Origin: Capsicum annuum
Taxonomy: Eukaryota > Streptophyta > Magnoliopsida > Solanales > Solanaceae
DNA length: 64,000 nucleotides
Assembly (NCBI RefSeq): GCF_002878395.1
Contig: NW_025892519.1
Location: 60,822-124,821, forward strand
Reading direction: 5' to 3'
The position numbers and the translations under genes are program-made. Below the pieces are notes generated by a model that did not search any database, was not told the origin of the DNA, and was given only the letters and a program-made list of their open reading frames with translations. Shown piece after piece: positions 47,319-56,426 of this stretch; within the stretch, counting starts at the first letter, position 1; each line of letters starts with the position of its first letter.

Positions 47319-48075
47319 TGTCATGACCCAAACCTAGGCTTGGCCATGACGGGAAATATCAAACCCACTATGGGCTAAAGACCGCCCCCTTAGCTGTATC
47401 TTAGTAACACAATAATAATACCAAAGCGGCAGCCAATTAAGATAGAAATAAAAGATACATAAGTAAAATAAAAATCCTAAAAGTCAAAACCAACAATCAA
47501 ACGCACACTTATCCACAAAAGCCTATAAAACTAGAAATACCAACTAAGTTGGACCATGCCCCAACAATGACCAAAAGAATCCAAAATGAAGCACTAAGCC
47601 AATGATAAAAACAAATAAATGACCTGATCTTCTGAAAGATGGAGGGATACCATTTAACAGCAGATCCACATGAGTACCAAATTACTTAGCACTGCATAGG
47701 AGTAGCAAAAATGCCCTCTAGCCTTACATCATGAAACAATACAGTGCCCAAGGATGGTCAGTGGGGAAAGTACTTTCATATAGCTCAGGGGATAGGGATA
47801 AAATAATGCAATAACCAAAATTCCTGTAACAAACTACAATTCACAATATTTATACATATATTAGATGTCGGTATAGGGGAAAGGATCCATTATCATGATA
47901 GTTTAAACCATTAGCTTGAATTATGTAGCTCGCTTCATCTTAAAGGCATCCATGGGCTATATGGGTTCAACTCCCCCTAATGGAAGGGTCCTAGTGTATG
48001 TTAGACATACGAATTGAGAAAAACTGCAAAAAAGCTAAAAACCTCAAGGTTGTATCCCCTCCCCCAATATATATA
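47319..48075 (-). repeat. 5' LTR of element B, cut by A
   Basis: Opens tgtcatgaccc on the plus strand and matches 40606-41360 closely. Cut at 48075 within the cccaatatata stretch (the intact copy at 41340-41360 reads ccaaaatgtatatataac). atata (48071-48075) is element A's target site. Confidence 0.85.
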
Positions 48076-48295
48076 TGTAACACCCTATATTTTCCTAGTA
48101 TTATCTAAGTCCCAATACATGAGTATTCATGTATAAAATTTTTGAAAAACTCATGATTTTTCAGTTTGGAGCCTGCCATTACGTAGGAAATTCAATTAGC
48201 TTTCCAACAATATAAAATTTGCCTAAACCCAATAACCGGGCAAGAAGTTATGGCGATTTTAAGTTTTAATCGTGTAACACTGTCATTTTAAACCT

Positions 48296-48545
48296 TAGCG
48301 CATCGCAGATCCAGCATAAATGACAATTTTCAATTTTTAGTGTGACCCCAGGATAATGGCGCATCGCGGAGTAGACCAATTTCACGTTTGTCAATTTCTA
48401 GTGGTCCTCCGCGATGTTGGCGCATTACGGACGTGTCCAAAATGGCATCCACAGGCTAACCGTGATGGTGGCACATCGCACCATCTGTCCAGGTCCCATT
48501 TGTCCCTTTTCCAGTGGCTTCGTGTGATAGTGGTGCATCGTGTCA
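48296..48545 (+). repeat. GC-rich array of ~60-bp units in A LTR
   Basis: Cores gcgcatcgcag, gcgcatcgcgg, gcgcattacgg, gcacatcgcac and gtgcatcgtgt lie near 48298, 48359, 48419, 48471 and 48533 (steps of 61, 60, 52 and 62). Several are preceded by an inverted half such as tccgcgatg. The array starts again in the 3' LTR at about 63898. The open frame 48356-48652 across it is chance. Confidence 0.8.
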
Positions 48546-48790
48546 AGGCCAAAAATTGGAATGGTCAGTTTTTAGCTTACGTTTTAAATCCATTTAAGGG
48601 TATTTGGGTCTTTTTCCTGAGCCCTAAATTCATCCTAAAGCACAAAATTTAGCCTAATTGACCTAAATAATCATTCATTCTACAATTCTCTCAAATTAAA
48701 ATCCCCTCTTTCAAGAACAAGAAATCCTAGCTCTCAAATTCAAGGCAATTTCTTAAGAACTCTCCATTCATCTCTTCAAATTCATTAGCC

Positions 48791-48800
48791 CAGGTATGTT
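48791..48800 (+). promoter_or_regulatory. Splice-donor-like site in A 5' LTR
   Basis: CAG|GTATGTT with the predicted cut at 48793/48794, an excellent plant donor. It is about 720 bp into the LTR, downstream of a CT-rich leader. Splicing is inferred. Confidence 0.45.
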
Positions 48801-50477
48801 AGATGTTCATCCATGGATCCCTTTTATCCATGGAGTCCAAGCAACCCTTTTAAATTATAAAATTATGATATTTTCAAGTTATCATATTTTAAATTATGAT
48901 TTCATCCATGAATCTCCAAGTACTATTGATTTATACCATGCTACCATGAAATTGTTGTTATTATTCAATCTTCCATGTTTTAATACTATTATATACTGAA
49001 TTAAACCATGATTTAATGTTATTATGATGAATTCATGTTATTCCTACAAATTCCATGACATTCCTATGATTGTTTTAAATCAAGAACTACAAAGGTTTGA
49101 TAAAATATCTACAAGAGTGATTTAATTACTAAGAGCCTTCATATTTTGATCTCCAAGTGTTAGTGTCATTTTACTATAATTGTTTTGAGTCCTGGGTGTA
49201 TTGAATACCCGAAATCCATAGCTATTTATTTTGTCTAGTCTTAGTACATACAGAACAGTCTTCAGAATATACTATGACCACTTCAGAATAGTCAAATACC
49301 AGTCAGTTAAACTCAGAACAGTCTAGTATTTCAGTGTCTTTCAGTTGGGAGTAAGATTTAGCACCAAGCGAGTGTAGGGATGGCAGCTTCCCCGTCAGAT
49401 AGGCAAAGTCGTTAGTAGCAGTACCTATACTCTAGAACTATGTAGCCAGCATAGGATAAGAGTAGTCACCCATCAGATTAGGCTTGAATATCTCGCAGGA
49501 GTCACCCGTCAATTTAGGCTTAACAGCCTTAGTCCATTAGACATTATATTAGTTTAGTGGATTCACACAGCCATTGTTAGTACCCGTGGTACAATATTAA
49601 CACCTTCCAACTGGGGTTACAGTTTGAACCCCGATCAGCTCAAATTGGTGAATGTCGATTCGATGATACCTCCCACAGTCTCAGATATAGTCTCAATTAC
49701 AGTCTCAATTCAGTTATTCAGTCTTAGTGTTGTTTGACCAAAGCATACGGATTTTAGTCATTTCAGTATTTTAGTTTACAGATTTTACTCAGTTAATGTT
49801 ATATGCTTGGTCGTACATCCTCAGTATTTATGGATTTTTATACATTTTCAGTACCTATAGATTCCATGCTCTTTATTCAGTACTCCATGCTTTACATGTA
49901 TATCCAGTTAATTATTAGTTTCATTCATGAAACCATGCATATTAGCCTGCCTCATTTAGCATACAAGTACATTCAAAGTACTGATCAAATACTTTTATCT
50001 TATGCTAAGATATTTTATATCATAGATTTTGATGCTCAGTTCCTGGCTCGTGATTAGACTTATCAGATCTTCAATAGTAGTAGTGGTGAGTCCTCATACT
50101 TTGAGGACAAACTTACTTTATTTCATGTCTTATTTAGTACTTAGTTGGAGTTAGTTGGGGCCTGTCCCATCAATTCATATTTAGTCAGTCAGTTTTAGAG
50201 GCTTTTTAGACATTAGAGTTAGTTATTCAGTACTCAAATATTACAGTAGTTATCCAGTTTATCACTATTTAATCAAATTCAGTTAGTTGTTTATATAGAC
50301 TCGTATTTTAGTTATAAATTCAACTATTAAAACCTTATGGAATGTCAGTATTTTTCCATATTTATGATTATATTATTCAGTGCTCATAGAAGATACTAGC
50401 CCATGAGTTAGCTTGTGGTCTCTCGGGACCATAAGTACCGTGTAACAACTAGTGGTAGTCTCGGGTCGTTACAAACT

Positions 50478-50490
50478 TGGTATCAGAGCC
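50478..50490 (+). other. Primer-binding site of element A (initiator tRNA-Met)
   Basis: tggtatcagagcc, an exact match, after a four-base spacer (aact). Confidence 0.93.
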
Positions 50491-50664
50491 TAAGGTTTTA
50501 AAGTGTCATAGAAAGTCTACAAGTCATGTCGAGTAGAGTCTTGTGCATGGGTGTGTAGTGTGCCACACTTATGGACGAAAGGCTACAAGGCGTTTAGGAA
50601 AAATTTTCCATCTTTCAATATTCATGTCATGCAATTGAGTGTGAGATCAAGTTAAACTCCCTAT

Positions 50665-50698
50665 CTAATCTATTTCTTCCTTCCATTTATAGAACATG
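50665..50698 (+). promoter_or_regulatory. Splice-acceptor-like site before A gag
   Basis: ctaat (50665-50669) is followed by ctatttcttccttccattta and tag (AG at 50691-50692), then ATG at 50696-50698. Branch point, pyrimidine tract and AG are all well placed. Confidence 0.5.
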
Positions 50699-51208
50699 AC
50701 TCCCAAGAAGAATGAAAAAAGAACAGGAACTCAGTCGTCCCCTCAACCCATCCCAATAGATCCTCTGGATGAGCATGTCTCTCACGTAGAATTCAGGGCT
50801 GCGTTCACTACTCTAGCAAAATCCATAGCAGTATAGAATGAACGGCCAGCTATTGTTTTGGCCAACCCAGTGGACAATACTACTGCAACCAGAATTCGAG
50901 ATTTCTCCCAAATGAATCCTTCTTTCTTCACAAGATCAAAGTCTGAAGAGGATCCACAGGAATTCTTATATATAGTTTAGAAGGTAATGGATGCTATGGG
51001 GGTAACGTCTAGTCAGAGTGCTGAGTTGGTTGCATATCAATTGCAAGATATAGCCCATACTTGGTTTAAGCAGTAGAAAGTTGATAGAGGTGTTAATACA
51101 GGGCCTATAGAATGCGAAGAGTTTGCCACAACTTTCTTGGATAGATTCTTTCCATTAGATTTGATGGAGGCCAAGGTGTTAGAATTTATTAATTTGAGGC
51201 AAGGTAGT
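50696..51208 (+). pseudogene. gag, first part (element A)
   Basis: Starts MTPKKNEKRTGTQSS and reads on through DPLDEHVSHVEFRAAFTTLA, RIRDFSQMNPSFF, EEDPQEFLY, GVTSSQSAELVAYQLQDIAH, FATTFLDRFFPLDL and LEFINLRQGS, where element K cuts it. These are the matrix and early capsid parts. In-frame stops at about 50834, 50978 and 51075 look like changes from CAG or TGG codons. Confidence 0.88.
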
Positions 51209-53118
51209 TATAACGCCACAAATATGGTACCCAAAATGTTATACGGTGATCATGACCTTGAAGGACCACAAGCTAACCCATGACTGATATCTGTAACTGA
51301 GCACTGAATAATATACTATAATTATGCAGAATATAAGTTGTAAGGCCATAAGATTCAAAACTGAACTAATACTGAACATAAAACAATATCTGTAATGGGG
51401 TAATACAATACCCAAAATTGAAGTAAACTATCTGAAACATGTTGTAGTCTGAAAGTCTCTAAACTGTCCAAAATCCATGGAGTTGATGGGACATGTCCCC
51501 AATTAACTATGAACTACAGAAATAATAAAGTAATAAAATAATATGTTATCCTCGAATAATGAGGACTCGCTTCTAGTCTAACTACTGAACGTCTGATCTA
51601 CTAAGGATGTTTGAGAGCTCGTGCTTCTAAACCTATGGTATAAAACACCATAGCGCAAATACGTCAGTACGTTGAATATACTGGTATGCAAGTAAGGTAG
51701 GCTGAATGCAAAAGGTTCATATGCATGAACAATACTAACTGAATGAATAACATGAATGTTAGAATACATGCATAAATACATAACTGTAACTGAATTCGTG
51801 ACAGTATTGAGTACTGAATTCTGACTACTAAGTCTACTAAGAACATGGATTTACTAACATCTGGATATTACTAATACTGGGATACTGGGTAACTGAGTCA
51901 ACTGAATACTGAGGGACAGATATTAACTTATTGATAAAAGAATGACTATTTCTGACAGTTCTGATTATGAAGAACTAGTCTGATTGATTGTATCTAACAG
52001 TCCTAAAATTGAATACTAATAACATGAGTTACTGATAACTGATATAGCTAATACTGAATGACTGTATCTGACAGTCAAGATTCTGATAGAACTAGCTGAG
52101 TTTCATATTGTTCAAATTTGACTTTATCTGACAGTCTTAAAATTTTAAAGATTTATCTAAGTTGTATTACTAAGATTGAGTCTGAAACTGTAATTGTGGG
52201 AGGTAATCATCTAACTGACATGCCCCAAATCTGAACTGGTGGGGTCCAACCTTTAACCCCAGCTGGAAGGGTATCAGTATCATGCCACGGGTAAAGATAA
52301 GCTATAAGTAAACTCTCTCTGACAGGGAGCTCTTCTGTCAACCCCTCTTGTAAGGAAAACTCAAAGGATATGTATAATCCCTAGACTCATAGGGGTACAT
52401 CTCAACCTACACTAGCTATGTACTTCTAGAATATAGGGATTGCTACTAAGGAACACACCCTCTACTGGCTGACAGTGTGTGTCCTCATCCCTGGGTTCAC
52501 TCGGTGCTGAATCCTACTCCCAACTAAATAGACACAAAACTGATTTCCTAGTTCATAATAGGCTGGATTGATCTGTTACTCATTTTACTGATTAACTAGA
52601 CTGAACTGAGCTCACTGGATTTCTGTTGACTGGCGAAATACTACTAAATTCTGTTAACTAAAAGAATGCTACTGAGTTCTGCTAGCTGACTGAGTTTAAT
52701 AAGGTCTGAACTGAATACTATTAAGACATGATGACTTGCGGAGATCATTGAGATTCTTGAGAATTGTGAGATTACTGAATGGGACTGGACTGATACTCAG
52801 TTTACTGAGTTTTCCTGAGTTACATGACTGACTGAATTCTACTAAAAATGTCTTGACTGAGAGTATCGTTAAAACATGACACTGGCTCTAGGCACTCAGC
52901 TAAATTGTCGGGTACAAGTACCCCCAGGACTCAATAGCATAAATCTAACAAAACTTGACACTTCTTGAACACATGACCAATATCAATAATTCATAATACA
53001 ATAAGTTGGGGATTTGATAAAGTACATGGTTATCATAATCTTGTACATGGAAAGAATGCATATAATCAATCTCATAATTCCATATTCTATCATCATGAAT
53101 ATTTCAATAAACATCTAC
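51209..53118 (-). repeat. 3' LTR of element K, truncated
   Basis: About 90% like 56427-58340 by eye. Rich in actga/ctgag words, especially 51840-52870. Contains rc versions of the shared LTR blocks (gaggactcgc, tacgtcagtacgttgaatatactgg, tcggtgctgaatcctac). It stops at 53118, in the middle of catctac|attgcac, where an L-type LTR begins. Confidence 0.85.
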
Positions 53119-54720
53119 TATAACACCCCGAATCTGGTACTTGGAATGCTACATGGTGCTTATGACCCCGAAGGACCACAAGCTAACCCATGATTGATAT
53201 CTGTACCTAAACACTATATAATATACTGTATAAATGCTAAAACATAAACTGAAAGGCGTTAAGGTTCAAAACTAAAACATAACTGATAAATCATAACATA
53301 TGGATGGGGTATGAAATATCCAAAACACTGAAATAACTGTCTGAACATGATAGTCTGAAATGCCTCTAACTGATTGAACTATCTGAATAAGGAGTTGATG
53401 GGACATGCCCCCAACTAAATCCAATTAATAAACTAATTAATGATAAAATAAAGAAATGTCCATGTCCTCAAAGGATAAGGACTCACTGTTATTTCTAACT
53501 GCTGAGACTAGAAGAACTGGGACGATGCATAGGGCACCTATAAACTGAATCATAACTAAATATCTGAGATCTAAAACTGAGACATTATACATAAACTGAG
53601 CTTATCTTGCAACTACTGGGACTTTCTATCGTGGTATAGTTACATTTCTGAGATTTCTGATAGTAGGACTAGGTGGAAAGATGGGAAACCACACCATACA
53701 AACTTGTTGACTGATTGCTAAACTGAATTACTGGCTGATCGATCTAACTCATACTAAAAACTTATGCTTAACTGAAGTACTTCTTCTTTACCTGAGACTA
53801 CTAAAAATATTTTCATGAGCACTGAGCACGAATTCCAAAACATACTAACTTATCTGATTAATTGAATGACAGATAGTTGAATATTGGGTCTGCAAGATAG
53901 AATTATACTTAGTCTTGAATGACTGGACTGCAAATATAGAGTATTATGCATAGGAGATAAGAAATGACTGAGTGACATGAGGTAACTGAGCATGAATTGA
54001 AGGTAACTATATTATTTGAGAATGCAACACCAGGAGTACAACACAATTTTGGAATAGTCTTGTAAACTGAGGTAATGGAAGGCTGACAACTAAGTGACTG
54101 ATAATTGTATGCTATGGTCGAGTAGACTCAAAATTGAATTGAGTTACCGACTCGATTACTGGGATAGGGAAAATATTGTAGCTAAGATGATAATTAAGAC
54201 TGTAACTATAACTAAGGCTGTATCTGGAATTGAATACTGGTTTCTGATAACTAAGGTTTAGACTGGTACAAAAGTACTGAATTTTGATAGCTAAGTAACT
54301 GATAACAGAAAGCCATGGTTTTGTAGGACTATCTAAGTCTTTTACTAAATATTGATGACTAAACTGACTCCATAACTGAGACTCGAGGGATAGAACATCA
54401 TCCCAATGGATTCACCAAGGGATCTAAACTGAGGGTATACGTGACATAGTCTGAGTTTGGCTGATCATTAGGATTAGAGCATGAATCATGTAGGATGAAC
54501 ATACTGTAAGATAGGACATGAGTGCATAATTCATGAGCTGCATGACTTGAGTCTGATGTTTATGTACGCATGGAACATGATTCGTAACACTGAGTAAGCC
54601 AAAACTTCTCATACTAGGAACTTAAAACACACATTATTTTATGGAAAATGTGTGAATATAAACTGGGTATATGGAATTATGATGTGAAGCATGCATAAGA
54701 ATCATGATAGTTGAAGTACA
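53119..54720 (-). other. L fragment: related LTR piece plus unassigned sequence
   Basis: From 53119 the text tataacaccccgaatctggtac opens another LTR, related to K's over about 400 bp (53119-53520, including tgatgggacatgccccc and ggataaggactcactg). After that the similarity to K's LTR fades into A+T-rich, actga-rich sequence with no coding domain. It ends before the protease remnant at about 54790. No matching second tctac target copy was found, so it is either a truncated insertion or the product of recombination between elements. Confidence 0.5.
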
Positions 54721-54789
54721 AAACTTTACATTGAGATAGGAATGGGCCAGGAATCATCTTCCCTTACTGATTTCCTACACATACTAGTA

Positions 54790-55030
54790 TTACTACTAGA
54801 ATCCTGAAGGCCTGACTTTCTGAGACATCATAACCAAATAGTTCATGTATAATTGTTGGGTTATGTTAGATTGACTAACTAGCATGGAGACTGGAAAAGG
54901 TCTTGTTAACAGTTGGTCTAACCTTAAAGTTATAAAAGAAAAAGTAGCTCCTGAATCTGAAGAAGCGTAAACATGTAAGTGAAAGAACTGTAACATACCA
55001 GTGACTACACCAGGAGAACTTTCCTGATCC
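54790..55030 (-). pseudogene. Aspartic protease fragment (element K)
   Basis: Minus strand, open at 54796-54996: LQFFHLHVYASSDSGATFSF with the D-S-G-A active site intact, then PVSMLVSQSN. The protease's second half and everything after it in pol are missing. Confidence 0.75.
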
Positions 55031-55143
55031 TGTCGGGACTAAAATGCATAGAGTCTATTTGGGCATTTCCCATTGATAGCATTGGAATTGTCACCCTGCT
55101 AATTTGAGTGACCGAACTGAGCTGAAGGACGACCGTGCTGACT

Positions 55144-56203
55144 TCACAGATCAGGCTTAGGATAGTCTCTGACCTTGTGACCTAACTCACCACATCTGAA
55201 ACACACATTACTGCCGGCTCTAAACACACCCTTATGATACTTACCACATTCTTTGCAAAGCGGTTGAGTGGGAATAATGCTTACACTATTTTGAGATTTG
55301 AAGCCAGGCTCCCTATCTTTGTTACCATTTTTGAACTTAGGAGCTAAAGCACTGGCTAAGAAAGAAGATGGAACTAAAAACTTATGGCTATGCTGAGAAC
55401 GGTTACCACCCTGCGACCCTGGCTGAAAAAAACTATAACTACCAGTTCTGGCCCTCTTATTTTCCCTCTCCTTCTTGTTAAGTTTCTGCTCCTCAATCTG
55501 TTGAGCATGGACCATAAGCCTAGATATGTACATCTCTTTAATCAACATCGCAGTCCTACACTCCTTAACCACTCTACCTGAAACCCCAGACATAAACTTA
55601 CTCATTCTGGATCTACTATCTGCAACTACATGGAGAGCATACCTATCCAACAGGGTGAACTTGAGGGAGTATTCTTTTACACTCATGATACCCTATTTGA
55701 GATTGATGAACTCTAACACTTTGGCTTCTTTCTTCTCTAAGGGAAAGAATCTATCTAAGAAGGTTGTAGCAAAATCTTTCTATTCTATGGGCTCTGCATC
55801 TGTACCTTTTTCTACCTTCCACTATTTAAACCACATATCGACTATATCTCATAGATGATAAGTGGCTAACTCTGCACTCTCACTGTAAGTCACTCCCATG
55901 ATATTTGTGACTTTTTGAACCTGGTCGAGAAACTCCTGCGGATTCTGTTCGGACTTAAAACCTGAGAATAAGGAAGGATTCATTCGGGTGAAGTCCCAAA
56001 TTCTGGATGTAGCTGAATTGGCCACTGGGTTGGCTAGAAAAGCAGCTGGCCATTGATTCTGAGTTGTGACTGAATTGTCTAGAGTAGTAAATGTAGTCCT
56101 GAATTTTGTATGGGAAACAAGTTCGTCCAAGGGATCTGCCTAAACGGGCTGAGGTGTTGACTGATTATCGATTCTCCTTTCGCTAGCCCCTTTAGAAGGA
56201 ATA
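55144..56203 (-). pseudogene. gag, broken (element K)
   Basis: Minus strand. The first part, 55849-56130, has DELVSHTKFRTTFTTLDNSV, SRIWDFTRMNPSLFSGFKSE and QNPQEFLDQVQKVTNIMG. The second, open for 180 residues at 55144-55686, has MSVKEYSLKFTLLDRYALHV, VADSRSRMSKFMSG, a basic region (KKERENKRARTGS) and a zinc knuckle CFRCGELGHKVRDY at 55162-55203 whose last cysteine is tyrosine. The expected start codon near 56200 reads ATT. A stop or shift lies between the two parts. Confidence 0.85.
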
Positions 56204-56233
56204 TTGTATAAGCGAGAGGAAGAAGTGAATTAG
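56200..56233 (-). promoter_or_regulatory. Decayed splice-acceptor-like site before K gag
   Basis: Minus strand. Branch-like ctaat (56229-56233) and a ttcttcctctc pyrimidine run remain. The AG expected at 56206-56207 reads AC and the ATG expected at 56200-56202 reads ATT. Homology to the sites in A and B is inferred from position and wording. Confidence 0.35.
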
Positions 56234-56409
56234 ATTGAAAAAATAATTGAAAATTATGCTCACTAGCACAAAATGAATACTGAAAGAAGGGAAACTACTC
56301 CTAAAACATCTCATAACCTCCTGCACATAAGTGTGGTGCATAAAACACCCATGCACAAGACTCTACTAGATGTGGCTTTTAAGACTTCCTAGGACACTAT
56401 TGAACTTTA

Positions 56410-56422
56410 GGCTCTGATACCA
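56410..56422 (-). other. Primer-binding site of element K (initiator tRNA-Met)
   Basis: ggctctgatacca on the plus strand, the exact reverse complement of tggtatcagagcc, four bases from the LTR. Confidence 0.93.
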
Positions 56423-56426
56423 AGTT

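Larger units (their letters stand above)
40606..48075 (-). mobile_element. Element B: reverse Ty3/gypsy chromovirus
   Basis: Left LTR 40606 to about 42262, right LTR from 47319, both with the edge tgtca(c/t)ga(a/c)cc and the same following text. Between them on the minus strand are integrase with a chromodomain-like tail, RNase H, RT, protease and gag in normal order, and an initiator-Met primer site. All genes are broken. Element A cuts its right (5') LTR at 48075. LTRs of about 1.66 kb and different wording set it apart from the A/D/G/K group. Confidence 0.85.
48076..50473 (+). repeat. 5' LTR of element A
   Basis: 2398 bp, tgtaacaccctat to cgggtcgttaca. In order: a GC-rich array of about 60-bp units, leader-like stretch, donor-like caggtatgtt (48791-48800), tttagcaccaagcg (49358-49371), tatgtagccagcatagg (49440-49456), agtacattcaaagtactgat (49967-49986), ggtgagtcctcat (50085-50097), and caccgtgtaa-like taccgtgtaac near the end. 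Confidence 0.93.

Noticed and set aside
48356..48652. 98-residue frame considered as a small host gene
   Set aside because: Runs across the GC-rich LTR array; the GC content lengthens chance frames and no conserved domain is seen.
54424..54612. 62-residue minus-strand frame considered as an env-like gene
   Set aside because: Too short, no signal peptide or membrane segment pattern, in an unassigned A+T-rich stretch.
55526..55858. 110-residue plus-strand open frame
   Set aside because: Antisense to K's gag, which is clear on the minus strand.
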